64,000 nt of DNA from Chengkuizengella marina. GTDB taxonomy: Bacteria > Bacillota > Bacilli > Paenibacillales > KCTC-33759. The notes beneath the pieces were generated by a model. That model ran no database searches. It saw only the letters and a list, made by a program, of their open reading frames with translations, and had not been told where the DNA came from. Within the stretch, counting starts at the first letter, position 1. The number at the start of each line of letters is the position of its first letter. Location: NCBI RefSeq assembly GCF_009910845.1, contig NZ_SIJB01000013.1, positions 1 through 64,000 on the forward strand, read 5' to 3'. Of this stretch, positions 42,357 to 52,083 are shown one piece after another. A program made the translations under genes and the position numbers.

Positions 42357-45300
42357 TGCATCTTATAAAAACAGCGGTACAACGACCAGTTAGCGTTATT
42401 ATGCTGGTTATCTGCGTGTTGATTATTGGGACGATCTCATTACGTAATATACCCATTGATCTTTTTCCAGAAGTTGAAGTGAATGTAGTGACGGTTCAAG
42501 CTTCTTATCAAGGTGTATCTCCTCAAGAGATGGAAAAACTCGTTACAAGACCATTAGAGGAGCAAATCGCATCGTTAAATGGAGTTGAATCTATAAACTC
42601 ACAGTCAAGTGCAGGATTCTCTTTTATTCTTGTTGAGTTTGCGACAAGTATTGATTTAGATCAAGCTGTGACTGATTTACAAGAAAAGATAAATAAAGCG
42701 GCACTTCCAGATGATGTTGAAACTCCTAATGTTTTAAAGTTTGATATTAATAGTCAGCCCATTATTTATTTAGGATTAACAGGTAAAGACACTACTACTC
42801 TAGAAAGTATTGCTGATGATTTATCGGCAAATTTTGAGAAACTTGAAGGAGTTGCAGCGGTTGAAATTACTGGTGGGACAGAACGAGAAATTCAAATTAC
42901 ACTTGACCCCATTTTACTTGAACAGTATAACCTAACTGCAACAGATGTAGTTAATTCAATAAGAAATAAAAACTCGGCTGCTACTGTTGGTGAAGTATTG
43001 CAAGGTGATACCGAGGTACAAGTTAGAGTGGATGGAGAATATGACACATTAGATGAAATTAGAAACACAGCTATTCCACTTCAAAACGGAACAACGATAT
43101 CTGTGGAAGATGTAGGTGTTCTAGAAGATACGATTAGTGATACACAATCACAATCTATAATTAATTCTGAACCTGCAGTTATACTATCAGTTTCTAAACA
43201 ATCTGGAACTAATACGATAGAGATAAGCGATTTAGTTCTTGCTGAAGTAGAGAGTATACAGAATGAACTTAGGGAAGGTGTTGAATTAGAAGTTGTATTT
43301 GATACTTCTACTTTTATTAGGGATTCTATAAGTGGTGTTGTAGTAAGTTTACTAGCAGGTGGATTTTTTGCAATCTTAGTCTTGTTATTTTTCTTAAGAA
43401 GTATTAGAGCAACTGCAGTTATCGCTTTGTCTATTCCATTTGCAATAATCTCTACTTTTATTCTAGTAGATCGTTTTGATCAAACACTAAACATTATTAC
43501 TTTATCAGGATTAGCTTTAGGGATAGGTATGATGGTGGATAGCTCAATTGTCATATTGGAGAATATCGTGAAGTACAGGCAAAAGGGTATGGATTCTAAA
43601 GAAGCTGCAATTAAAGGTGGAAGTGAATTAATTTCTGCAGTAATAGCCTCTACAACTACGACTGTTGTCGTCTTTGTCCCTATGATTATTATTGACGCAG
43701 GAATCCTAACACAAATATTTTTGCCATTAGCGATGGTTGTTGCCTTTGCATTACTTGCTGCATTACTTGTTGCACTCACTTTGGTTCCGATGTTAGCTTC
43801 GGGTTTTCTTAAAACGAATGCTCATGAAAAATTAGCAAAAGAAGCAAAATGGATGCAGTTTATAAATGGAATCTATAATAAGCTTCTTAGGTGGAGTTTA
43901 AGACGTAGATGGGTTGTTATTTTATCCACTTTTTTAATTATAGTGGTTAGTCTCTTTTCAATTGCATTATTGAATATCACTACCTTTCCTTCTTCTGGTC
44001 AAAACCAAATTCAATTAAGTGCAGGATTTGATGACGGTGTAGAATTTTCAGTGGTACAAGATTACGCAGATCAAATTGATAAAGTACTGAGCAAATATGA
44101 GGATAATATTGATATTCAATATACAGAAATAAGTTCTACAAATATTACTACAATAATTCTTTTAATAGATGAGAGTGAAAGAGAAATAAATAATACAGAT
44201 ATATCAAAGGCAATACAAGATGATTTAAATTCATCCATTGTAGGAATTGAAGTAAAAGCTGTACAACAAATGAGTACTGTTGGTGGGTCAGATTCTGATA
44301 TAAACGTATCCATATCTGGACCAGAACAAGATGTGCTTGAAACATTAACGGAACAAGTAGATCTATTATTATCTGGTATTTCATCTATTGAAAATATTGA
44401 GGTTCCTGGGTTAAGCGGTCAGCCTCAACTTACAGTTACAGTGAACGATGATTTGGCTGGGCAGTATAATTTAAGTCAAGGGCAAATCATGAGTCAGTTA
44501 AATGAAACGTTTAAAGGAACAACCGCAACTAAATTCCGTGAAAACGGAGATGAATTTGATGTTATTGTTCAATTACCTGAATCTGAAAGAGAGACAATTG
44601 AATCTTTAAATGCATTCTTACTGACCACACCTACCGGAGGACATGTACCATTGATCTCAGTAGCAACGATTGAACAAACATTAGGACCAGTTTCAATTCA
44701 ACGTGTGGATCAGAAGCAGGAATACTCAGTTACAGCTGATATGGTTGATGGAGCAGATGTGCGTGAAGTTACTGCACAAGTAGACCAGGTATTATCTCAA
44801 ATTCCAGTGCCTAAGGGATATGATGTGACTACTGGAGGGGTACAAGCGGACTTTAACGAATCAGCAGTAGATTTATTGCTTATACTTGCACTTGCCGTAT
44901 TCCTAGTTTACACTGTGATGGCTGTTCAATTTGAATCATTCTCATATCCGTTTATCGTTATGTTTTCATTGCCAACAACGATTGTTGGTGTTATATTTGG
45001 ACTATTAGTAACAGGCACTGAGTTAAGCTTCCCAGCACTAATTGGACTAATTGTATTAGCTGGGATTGTGGTGAACAATGCCATTGTTTTAATTGATTAT
45101 GTTAATCAGTTAAAACGCAGTGGTAAAGAAAGAAATGAAGCCATAATTGAAGCAGGAAACAGTCGTTTGAGACCTATACTCATGACAAGTTTCACTACAG
45201 CATTGGGAATGTTGCCTATTGCCTTAGGAATAGGTGAGGGTAGTGAAACACAACAGCCGATTGGAGTAGTAGTCATATTTGGTTTATTAGTCTCAATGAC

Positions 45301-45427
45301 TTTCACCTTATTATTGATACCAGTTATGTATACAATTGTCGATGATGTAAGCCGTAAATTTACTGGCATTTTTCGCAGAAAAAATAAAAGCACAGAACCT
45401 AAAGACCAATCAGTAGTGAGTAGTTAA
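42356..45427 (+). CDS. RND-family efflux pump, AcrB/MexB-like (1023 aa)
   Basis: Full-length RND transporter with twelve membrane helices and two large extracellular domains. Landmarks: the N-terminal RPVSVIMLVICVLIIGTISLRNIPIDLFPEVEVNVVTV; GMMVDSSIVILENI in TM4, with the proton-relay Asp; and VLAGIVVNNAIVLIDYVNQLKRSGKERNEAIIEAGNSRLRPILMTSFTTALGMLPIA in the C-terminal half. It exports drugs, lipids or metals using proton motive force. In Bacillales the related SwrC/YerP pump confers surfactin resistance. The first gene of the operon supplies its fusion protein. Confidence 0.96.
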   Translation: MHLIKTAVQRPVSVIMLVICVLIIGTISLRNIPIDLFPEVEVNVVTVQASYQGVSPQEMEKLVTRPLEEQIASLNGVESINSQSSAGFSFILVEFATSIDLDQAVTDLQEKINKAALPDDVETPNVLKFDINSQPIIYLGLTGKDTTTLESIADDLSANFEKLEGVAAVEITGGTEREIQITLDPILLEQYNLTATDVVNSIRNKNSAATVGEVLQGDTEVQVRVDGEYDTLDEIRNTAIPLQNGTTISVEDVGVLEDTISDTQSQSIINSEPAVILSVSKQSGTNTIEISDLVLAEVESIQNELREGVELEVVFDTSTFIRDSISGVVVSLLAGGFFAILVLLFFLRSIRATAVIALSIPFAIISTFILVDRFDQTLNIITLSGLALGIGMMVDSSIVILENIVKYRQKGMDSKEAAIKGGSELISAVIASTTTTVVVFVPMIIIDAGILTQIFLPLAMVVAFALLAALLVALTLVPMLASGFLKTNAHEKLAKEAKWMQFINGIYNKLLRWSLRRRWVVILSTFLIIVVSLFSIALLNITTFPSSGQNQIQLSAGFDDGVEFSVVQDYADQIDKVLSKYEDNIDIQYTEISSTNITTIILLIDESEREINNTDISKAIQDDLNSSIVGIEVKAVQQMSTVGGSDSDINVSISGPEQDVLETLTEQVDLLLSGISSIENIEVPGLSGQPQLTVTVNDDLAGQYNLSQGQIMSQLNETFKGTTATKFRENGDEFDVIVQLPESERETIESLNAFLLTTPTGGHVPLISVATIEQTLGPVSIQRVDQKQEYSVTADMVDGADVREVTAQVDQVLSQIPVPKGYDVTTGGVQADFNESAVDLLLILALAVFLVYTVMAVQFESFSYPFIVMFSLPTTIVGVIFGLLVTGTELSFPALIGLIVLAGIVVNNAIVLIDYVNQLKRSGKERNEAIIEAGNSRLRPILMTSFTTALGMLPIALGIGEGSETQQPIGVVVIFGLLVSMTFTLLLIPVMYTIVDDVSRKFTGIFRRKNKSTEPKDQSVVSS

Positions 45428-45442
45428 GGAGAGGTGAAACCA

Positions 45443-46678
45443 ATGAAAAAAAGAATTTTGATTGTTTGTTTAGCATTAGCCATTCCAACAGTGACAGCAC
45501 TAGCAAGTGAGACAGTGAGACTATCTGTTTCTGAAGCGGTGGATGAGATACTAGAAAAAGACACTAGTCTAGAAAAGTTTGAATTAAATGAAGTCAAACT
45601 AACTAGTGCAGCAAATGCATTTATGGGTAGTTTCTCTGATGAGTTGGAAGATTTACAGGAAGTTCAGCAGGAATATGCTGAACATTCTACTCAATGGGGA
45701 GTTGAATATAAAGCTTATTCATTGCTTTACAATTATTTGAAATTGGAAGAAACAGTGAAATTACAAGAAGAGAATTTAGAAATTACTGAAAAAGATCAAA
45801 ATATTGTAGGTATGAAATATGATGAGGGATTGGCTTCAAAACAAGATCTTATCCAAGCCGAGATGAGTGTATCCAATGCTAAATTTTCTTTAGAATCTAC
45901 GAAACAAAGTTTAAAATCTTTAAAATATGAATTGAATCAAATGCTTGATCAGGATTTAAAAACAACCTTGAATATAAATGAACTAGATGAAATTACTCGT
46001 CTTAAGTCTTCTGAATATAACGCCGAAAAAATTGCTGATCAAATGAAACTTGGTCATGAATCTCTTTCGTATTATCGCTTTGTAATGGATACGTATGAAG
46101 AAATTATTGAAGAGTCTGAGGATCTTACGGGTTATGGTAGTTATGCTGGTCTTATAGGAAGTTTGGAGGCAGAGGTTTCAGCTTTACAAGAAGCAATCGA
46201 TAATTACCCATATGATGATCCTGTTAACCCTACTCCTGAAGAAACTGAAGCAGTAGATGAATTAAAAACTCAAAAAAGTGCTAAAGAAAATGAAATTTCA
46301 TATTATCAAAACTTAGCAAATAACGACAGAAGAAAAGCTGAAGATGATATCCAAGAATATTATGAACAAGAAAAAGACAAAGCTCAGTTAGATCTGTTTG
46401 ATCAAATGGATTTATTGGAACTAAAAGCTTATCAATTCGCAGATGAGTTTGAAGTTTCTCATTTAAAACTAAACACGCTAGAAGATAATGTTAAAAAACA
46501 AGAAGAATTATATAAAATGATGCAGCTGCGTTTTGATGAAGGTTTTATTACAGCTACAGATTTAGAAAAAAGTCGTGTAGGTGTATTAAATGCCAAAGTA
46601 GAATTATTAAATGCTGAAATTGACTACGCATTATTAAAAGAAGAATTTGAACTTTTTAAAGAAGGATTTTTACCATAA
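45443..46678 (+). CDS. TolC-like coiled-coil protein of the RND operon (411 aa)
   Basis: Signal peptide (MKKRILIVCLALAIPTVTALAS) followed by two OEP-like helical halves: EYKAYSLLYNYLKLEETVKLQEENLEITEKDQNIVGMKYDEGLASKQDLIQAEMSVSNAK (about 85-145) and KLNTLEDNVKKQEELYKMMQLRFDEGFITATDLEKSRVGVLNAKVEL (about 345-392). That paired repeat is diagnostic of TolC. The beta-barrel strands are not evident and the mid-insert (PYDDPVNPTPEETEAVDEL) is acidic. In a one-membrane cell it may serve as a periplasmic-like duct or cell-wall linker. ATG at 45443 after GGAGAGGTG. Confidence 0.82.
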   Translation: MKKRILIVCLALAIPTVTALASETVRLSVSEAVDEILEKDTSLEKFELNEVKLTSAANAFMGSFSDELEDLQEVQQEYAEHSTQWGVEYKAYSLLYNYLKLEETVKLQEENLEITEKDQNIVGMKYDEGLASKQDLIQAEMSVSNAKFSLESTKQSLKSLKYELNQMLDQDLKTTLNINELDEITRLKSSEYNAEKIADQMKLGHESLSYYRFVMDTYEEIIEESEDLTGYGSYAGLIGSLEAEVSALQEAIDNYPYDDPVNPTPEETEAVDELKTQKSAKENEISYYQNLANNDRRKAEDDIQEYYEQEKDKAQLDLFDQMDLLELKAYQFADEFEVSHLKLNTLEDNVKKQEELYKMMQLRFDEGFITATDLEKSRVGVLNAKVELLNAEIDYALLKEEFELFKEGFLP

Positions 46679-46724
46679 ATTAAATATAAATTTATGAATG
46701 ATTTGAGTTTAATATAGTTTGAAG

Positions 46725-46755
46725 AAGCACTGGAAATAATTCCAGTGCTTTTTTA
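46725..46755 (+). terminator. Terminator of the RND operon
   Basis: AGCACTGGAA, 4 nt, TTCCAGTGCT followed by TTTTTT. Confidence 0.92.
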
Positions 46756-47093
46756 TGTGCGTCCAGCCATGGGCATAGAATGAAAAAGTGAAGGCAAGAT
46801 CTGAGGAACACGAACTTCATTAAAGGCTAGGCGGGGTGAGTTCCTTTTTGACAATATGTTGATACTGAAGTGTGTATAATATTGAAAAATTTTGGATTTC
46901 TATTTGTTTTCTGATTAAGAATTAATTTTAACGATGACTCATAGACTCAATGGTACAAAAATTCTATCAGATACCATTGTATAAATAACATTAATATATG
47001 ATTAAATATATTCATTTTATTCCTCAAATATTATGTTGTAATATTATGTAGAGATTTGGAACTAATACACAAAAATATGAAGGAGGTGTTTAA
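46756..47093 (+). other. Gap before the secreted-protein leader
   Basis: No gene. GAGGAAC...GTTCCTTTTTG near 46801-46852 is a weak hairpin. TTGACA at about 46847 has no well-spaced -10. Confidence 0.35.
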
Positions 47094-47174
47094 TTGAAAT
47101 ATAACATATTAATTTTGGATTTATTTTTGCACATCTGTTACAATTATTCTTACTCTAGGAGGAAATATTTATGA
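47094..47174 (+). CDS. Possible leader peptide overlapping the next gene (26 aa)
   Basis: A TTG-start frame right after the perfect ribosome site GAAGGAGGTG. It encodes a hydrophobic peptide (MKYNILILDLFLHICYNY, then SYSRRKYL) whose TGA overlaps the ATG of the secreted protein (TTATGA). The second gene's own AGGAGG lies inside this frame. The arrangement suggests translational coupling or an attenuating leader. It may not be a real protein. Confidence 0.45.
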   Translation: MKYNILILDLFLHICYNYSYSRRKYL

Positions 47175-47509
47175 ATAACAAACATTTAAGAAAAATATTG
47201 GTATCTGTACTAACATTTGGAATGATTTTTTCTTTGTTTAATCCAGTATTTGCCCAGTATGCAGGTTCATCTCATGATCATGAGGTTCCTAAACCTCACC
47301 CCCAAGATTATCCTGAAGTCTCACTAATTGATTTTTTTGACTACGATTTTGAATCCAGGGCTAAAGTAACTGAACAGTCAAGAGATATAATAGAAATCTG
47401 TATTTCATTAATGTATTCTGAAACGGATGTTATATATTTAGATAAAGATAAAGAAGAATTCTTAGATCCAAAGAAGGTTGTGTGTGATTCCATTTTGAAT
47501 AAAAATTGA
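47171..47509 (+). CDS. Small secreted protein (112 aa)
   Basis: Not recognised. A signal peptide (MNNKHLRKILVSVLTFGMIFSLFNPVFAQ, cut likely after Ala28) is followed by an acidic mature part of about 84 residues with a His/Pro-rich start (SSHDHEVPKPHPQDYPE) and two cysteines far apart (EICISLM, VVCDSIL) that could pair. AGGAGGAAATATTT precedes the ATG. It lies upstream of the RCC1/SLH surface protein but has its own terminator. Confidence 0.65.
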   Translation: MNNKHLRKILVSVLTFGMIFSLFNPVFAQYAGSSHDHEVPKPHPQDYPEVSLIDFFDYDFESRAKVTEQSRDIIEICISLMYSETDVIYLDKDKEEFLDPKKVVCDSILNKN

Positions 47510-47543
47510 AGAAAAAGTATAAGTTGAAAGATGATTTAAAATT

Positions 47544-47593
47544 AAAAAGCCGTGATTTTTCTGAAAATTGTAGAAAAATCACGGCTTTTTATT
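47544..47593 (+). terminator. Terminator after the small secreted protein
   Basis: AAAAAGCCGTGATTTTTCT / AGAAAAATCACGGCTTTTT, a perfect 19-bp stem. Confidence 0.93.
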
Positions 47594-47992
47594 GAATAAT
47601 AATAACCGCAATTAAGTTTAGAATATATCCTTCAGAAAGCAAATATTCTCACCATCTGGAAATGATTTAAATCTATAATTAGAAGATTTTTGAAGATTTT
47701 CCATCTAAAGAGTATATATAAATGTAATTAATAAAAATATAAAAACTTTTCATTTTATTCTTTCATAGATGATATAGTAATATTTTTTTGGAAGGAGGCG
47801 CATTAAATCTTTTTAAAAGACTAATTAGACAATTTTTCATCAATAAGAAAGGGGTAACATGACTAACAAAATTTATAGGCAACAGTGCAACAGTTGAAAC
47901 CAGTTAAAATTCTGATAATTATTATTAAATTTAATATTAAGTATTGAACTAATTGATATGTTTTATATATTTTTAATAAGGAAGTGACTAGA
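47594..47992 (+). other. Leader gap before the RCC1/SLH gene
   Basis: Contains GGAAGGAGGCGC at 47790 with no usable start after it, and a 12-codon frame (47860-47898, MTNKIYRQQCNS) behind AAAGGGG. The sequence before the first site resembles the stretch ahead of the leader at 47094 (TTCATTTTATTC), so the two genes may share regulation. Confidence 0.4.
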
Positions 47993-50689
47993 TTGTTAAG
48001 ATATAGAACAATACAGAGAATGATGTCGTGGGTACTTATTTTTACAATGTTATTTAGTAGTTTCAATGTGATTGCAGCAACCAGCGATGGGACTGAAGAT
48101 CTTATCACTGAGGATACTACTCAAACCTCACTAGGTCAGAATCACACAGTGGCCTTGTCAAGCAATGGAACGGTATATACGTGGGGAAAAAATAATTTTG
48201 GTCAGTTGGGAAACGGGACTGATGACGGTAAGAATGTACCAGTACCGTTAGATGATTTTGCTAACGATGGTGAAGATATTATCCAAGTGTCTGCAGGAAG
48301 TTCTTATACTGTGGCCCTATCGAGTGATGGGACGGTGTATACGTGGGGTAAAAATAATTTTGGTCAGTTGGGAAACGGCACTGATGACGATAAGAATGTA
48401 CCAGTACCGTTAGATGATTTTGCTAACGATGGTGAAGATATTATCCAAGTGTCTGCAGGAAGTTCTTATACTGTGGCCCTATCGAGTGATGGAACGGTGT
48501 ATACGTGGGGTAAAAATAATTTTGGTCAGTTGGGAGACGGGACTGATGACGATAAGAATGTACCAGTACCGTTAGATGATTTTGCTAACGATGGTGATGA
48601 TATTATACAAGTGTCTGCGGGTGGTTATCATACTGTGGCCCTATCAAGTGATGGAACGGTGTATACGTGGGGAATGAATATTTTTGGTCAGTTGGGAGAC
48701 GGCACTGATGATGATAAGAATGTACCAGTACTGTTAGATGATTTTGCTAACGATGGTGAAGATATTATCCAAGTGTCTGCAGGAAGTTCTTATACTGTGG
48801 CCTTATCGAGTGATGGAACGGTGTATACCTGGGGATCGAATAATGATGGTCAGCTTGGAGACGGCACTGCAATCAACAAAAATGAACCAGTAGAAGTTAA
48901 TTTCGATGCAGAAGCTTTCATTGATCAAGTTTCTGCGGGAAGTTTTCATATGACAGCTCTGACGAGTAAGGGAAAGGTATATACATGGGGATGGAACTCA
49001 TATGGTCAGCTAGGAGACGGCACTGCAATCAACAAAAATGAACCAGTAGAAGTTAATTTCGATGCAGGAGTTACTATTAAACAAGTTTCTGCGGGAGTTG
49101 CTCATACAGCAGCTATATCGAGTGATGGAACGCTATATATATGGGGTAAAAATGATTTTGGTCAGTTGGGGCTTGGAGAGAGTGCTAATGGAAAAGAACT
49201 TACTCCTAAAAAAGTTTCTTCTCTGGATCATACGCCACCTTCTGTGGAAGTGGAAATGATAAACGCAGATAATTCAACCTACGAAGATGATAAATGGACC
49301 AATCAATATGTGCATGTGAGCTTAACAAGTGATGAGAGTGAGGTTAGCTTAGAATGGCAACATGAAGATGATGGTTGGCAGGATTATGTGGAACCTTTGG
49401 AAATATCGAAAGAAGGAACTCACAACTATAGTTTCAAAGCCACAGATGTAGCTGGGAATGTAAGAGAAGAAACTCGAACAATTAAAATAGATAAAACTGC
49501 ATCAGAACTAACCATTACGATGAAACAAGCAGATGGCTCAAACTATGAAGACAATACGTGGACGAATCAAAACGTGAATCTAAGTCTTTCATCGAATGAG
49601 GGTGCTGAAATATCATATCTCCATGAACATGAACCGGATGTTTGGCAAAGCTATAGAGAAGGGGACATTATACGAATAGAGAAAGATGAAACTCACACAG
49701 GATCTCATAACTATACTTTCAAAGCCACAGATAAAGCTGGGAATGTAACAGAAGAAACTCGAACGATAAAAATAGATAAAGTTGAACCAGAACTAACAAT
49801 CACGATGATAAAAGAAGATGAGACAATCTATAAGGATGATACCTGGACGAATCAAAACGTGACTCTAAGTGTTTCATCGAATGATGACTTAGCTAAATTA
49901 GAATGGCAACATGAAGAGGATGGTTGGCAAGATTATATAGATATTATAAAAATAGAGAAAGATGAAACTCACAAAGGAACTCATAACTATAGTTTCAAAG
50001 CAATAGATGTGGCAGGGAATGAAACAAGAGAAGTTCGAACCATTAAAATAGACAAAACAACATCAAAGAAAAAAGAAAGAACGAGCAACCCAACAAGCAA
50101 CCCAGGAACTTCAAATGATCAAGATACAGTAGAAGAAACAAAAGATGAAACTTTAGAAGAAATAACAGTAGAAGAAAAGACTACTGAGCAAAAATTTGAA
50201 GAACTGAAAACATTAAGCATCTTTAGTGGTTATACAGATGGTTTACCTCATTTAGAGGATCATATGACAAGGGAACAAGCAGCAAAAATTATCGTCTTAC
50301 TGTTTGGATTAGATTTATCACACTCATTTGAAGAAGCTCACTTTACGGATGTGGATAAAGAACTTTTGTCCTATAAATATATAGAAGTAGCTTATAAAGC
50401 AGGAATTATAAATGGAATAGGAAACGATCAATTCAATCCGAATAGAAATGTAACTTCCGAACAGTTTATAAAGATGTTAGTCGCAGGATATGCCTACGTG
50501 AAAGGGGTAGAAATCGATCAGACCAGGGAGATAGATTCTAAAGATGTAAGTGGCTGGGCTGAGAAATATGTGGCAGCGGCACTTCACTGGGGATTGGTAG
50601 AACAACAAGAGAATTATAGGTTGCCAGCAATACGTGAATTATTAGTTGAAGGGGCGTATACAACGTATGAAGCATTGGAGCGAGAATAA
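47993..50689 (+). CDS. Secreted RCC1-repeat / Ig-like / SLH surface protein (898 aa)
   Basis: Signal peptide (MLRYRTIQRMMSWVLIFTMLFSSFNVIAA), then about seven RCC1 repeats (about 45-405) with the motif VALSSDGTVYTWGKNNFGQLG. Next come three Ig-like repeats (about 410-690, each starting TITMKQADGSNYEDNTWTNQ-like and ending KATDVAGNVxEETRTIKIDK), an acidic linker, and C-terminal SLH-type segments (FSGYTDGLPHLEDHMTREQAAKIIVLLF; FTDVDKELLSYKYIEVAYKAGIINGIG). A cell-wall-attached beta-propeller for binding proteins or glycans is likely. TTG start 8 nt after AAGGAAG. Four repeats are nearly identical in DNA. Confidence 0.88.
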   Translation: MLRYRTIQRMMSWVLIFTMLFSSFNVIAATSDGTEDLITEDTTQTSLGQNHTVALSSNGTVYTWGKNNFGQLGNGTDDGKNVPVPLDDFANDGEDIIQVSAGSSYTVALSSDGTVYTWGKNNFGQLGNGTDDDKNVPVPLDDFANDGEDIIQVSAGSSYTVALSSDGTVYTWGKNNFGQLGDGTDDDKNVPVPLDDFANDGDDIIQVSAGGYHTVALSSDGTVYTWGMNIFGQLGDGTDDDKNVPVLLDDFANDGEDIIQVSAGSSYTVALSSDGTVYTWGSNNDGQLGDGTAINKNEPVEVNFDAEAFIDQVSAGSFHMTALTSKGKVYTWGWNSYGQLGDGTAINKNEPVEVNFDAGVTIKQVSAGVAHTAAISSDGTLYIWGKNDFGQLGLGESANGKELTPKKVSSLDHTPPSVEVEMINADNSTYEDDKWTNQYVHVSLTSDESEVSLEWQHEDDGWQDYVEPLEISKEGTHNYSFKATDVAGNVREETRTIKIDKTASELTITMKQADGSNYEDNTWTNQNVNLSLSSNEGAEISYLHEHEPDVWQSYREGDIIRIEKDETHTGSHNYTFKATDKAGNVTEETRTIKIDKVEPELTITMIKEDETIYKDDTWTNQNVTLSVSSNDDLAKLEWQHEEDGWQDYIDIIKIEKDETHKGTHNYSFKAIDVAGNETREVRTIKIDKTTSKKKERTSNPTSNPGTSNDQDTVEETKDETLEEITVEEKTTEQKFEELKTLSIFSGYTDGLPHLEDHMTREQAAKIIVLLFGLDLSHSFEEAHFTDVDKELLSYKYIEVAYKAGIINGIGNDQFNPNRNVTSEQFIKMLVAGYAYVKGVEIDQTREIDSKDVSGWAEKYVAAALHWGLVEQQENYRLPAIRELLVEGAYTTYEALERE
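48149..48796 (+). repeat. Four tandem 162-bp near-identical RCC1 repeats
   Basis: The stretch GTGGCC...GTATATACGTGGGG recurs exactly every 162 bp (54 codons) at 48149, 48311, 48473 and 48635, with a diverging fifth copy at 48797. Units differ at only a handful of bases, so they arose by recent unequal exchange and probably vary in number between strains. Confidence 0.9.
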
Positions 50690-50745
50690 TCAAGTTATAA
50701 GATGTAAAATAAAAGTAGTCATCTTTTTTGAAGATAAATAAATCA

Positions 50746-50792
50746 ATTCATTTCCTTCAGGCAATAGAAGAATTTGTCTGAGGGAAATGAAT
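50746..50792. repeat. Long imperfect inverted repeat
   Basis: ATTCATTTCCTTCAGGCAA and TTTGTCTGAGGGAAATGAAT, an 18-of-20 stem about 55 nt after the surface-protein gene; no T-run follows, so a transcript-stabilising 3' hairpin is as likely as a terminator. Confidence 0.6.
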
Positions 50793-51102
50793 ATAACTCA
50801 CATTCCAAAATCTTCATCTATTTTTTCAATCATCAAAAGTTTAAAATAAAAAATAATACGATACGCAATATTAATTTGTTATTTACAACTAACTAACTAA
50901 GATTGCTGTCTTTAAATAGTTAGTTGATTTTTTGATGAAAATTGGAAGATAGAACTAGACATTTAAAATATTTACACTGATCGTGGGAGAATCATATATG
51001 AATCGTTATTGTTTTGTTTATGGGGTTATATTTGTTTATAAGAAGGAATGAATCAAAACTATCAAGCAGTTAATTCATCTTTTTTTATGGAGGTACAACT
51101 TA
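50793..51102. other. Gap between surface protein and LysR gene
   Basis: No gene. TAACTAACTAAG (50889) and AGTTAGTTG (50924) form a small inverted repeat. The LysR promoter and auto-regulatory site probably lie here. Confidence 0.35.
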
Positions 51103-52035
51103 ATGACATATTTGCAACTTGAAATATTAATGAAAGTTATTGAATTAGGATCATTCACACGTGCTGCAAAATTCCTTCATTTAACACAGCCTAATATAAG
51201 TCATGCGATTTCAGGACTTGAAGAGGAATTAGGGTTTACTTTATTGATGAGGGGGCGTAATGGGGTGTATTTAACAGATATAGGAAAACGATTGTTTCCC
51301 TATATCCAAAATAGCCTTGATCATTTTGAAATTTTGAAACAAGAGGTAGCAACCATAAAAGAATTGAAAGTTGGGACATTGAAGATCGGCTATTTTCCTA
51401 CTTGTCCTACAAATCTTGTCTCTAAGATTATCAGAGCCTTTAATAACTTATATCCAGGAATAGAAGTGGACATACAACAAGGATCTAGTGAAGAAATCAA
51501 CCATTGGCTGGAATCAGGAATTATTGATACTGGGTTTGTTATCCTACCTAGTAAAGATTTTGATACTGTCCCTCTCATAACAGATCATTTAAGTGCATTT
51601 CTTCCAACTACTCACCCATTAGCATCAGAATCTATAGTTTGTGCTGAGCAGCTCAGTTTTGAGTCCATTATTATGCCAAAAGGGGGATGTGAAGTTTACA
51701 TTAAGGATTTTTTTAATATTAGTGATTTAGACGTTGATATAAAGATTGATGTATCGGATATAAACACAATTCTTTCTTTGGTTCAAGAAGAAATGGGCAT
51801 TACGATTTTACCTAAAATGGTTTTACCACAAAACTTAATAGGAATTCAAGCTGTTCCTTTGAGTCCTCAGATACAAATCGAAATTGGTTTAGCAGTTCGT
51901 TCCTTTAAAAACATGTCTCCAGCTGTTAAAATTTTTATTGAGGAGGTATCTTCTAACATATCATTGTTTAAATGTAGTAAGTTTATAGAGTTTTTAAAAC
52001 AGACTTTGAATCAAAATGAAAATTTTTCTAAATGA
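51103..52035 (+). CDS. LysR-family transcriptional regulator (310 aa)
   Basis: The N-terminal winged helix-turn-helix (LQLEILMKVIELGSFTRAAKFLHLTQPNISHAISGLEEELGFTLLMR, residues 3-50) is textbook LysR. A periplasmic-binding-protein-like effector domain follows (GTLKIGYFPTC, DTGFVILPSKDFDTVPLI, MGITILPKMVLP). Effector and targets are unknown; no divergent partner gene is adjacent. TGGAGGTACAACTTA precedes the ATG. Confidence 0.93.
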   Translation: MTYLQLEILMKVIELGSFTRAAKFLHLTQPNISHAISGLEEELGFTLLMRGRNGVYLTDIGKRLFPYIQNSLDHFEILKQEVATIKELKVGTLKIGYFPTCPTNLVSKIIRAFNNLYPGIEVDIQQGSSEEINHWLESGIIDTGFVILPSKDFDTVPLITDHLSAFLPTTHPLASESIVCAEQLSFESIIMPKGGCEVYIKDFFNISDLDVDIKIDVSDINTILSLVQEEMGITILPKMVLPQNLIGIQAVPLSPQIQIEIGLAVRSFKNMSPAVKIFIEEVSSNISLFKCSKFIEFLKQTLNQNENFSK

Positions 52036-52046
52036 GTTCTTAAATG

Positions 52047-52083
52047 AAATCTCTGGGTTTATGCTTATTCATGCGGAGATTTT
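52047..52083 (+). terminator. Terminator after the LysR gene
   Basis: GAAATCTC...GGAGATTTTAT stem with an internal ATGCTTATTCAT loop. Confidence 0.7.

Noticed and set aside
48149-48796. CRISPR-like or satellite repeat
   Set aside because: Period of 162 bp in frame, encoding RCC1 repeats of a protein; no short repeat with unique spacers.
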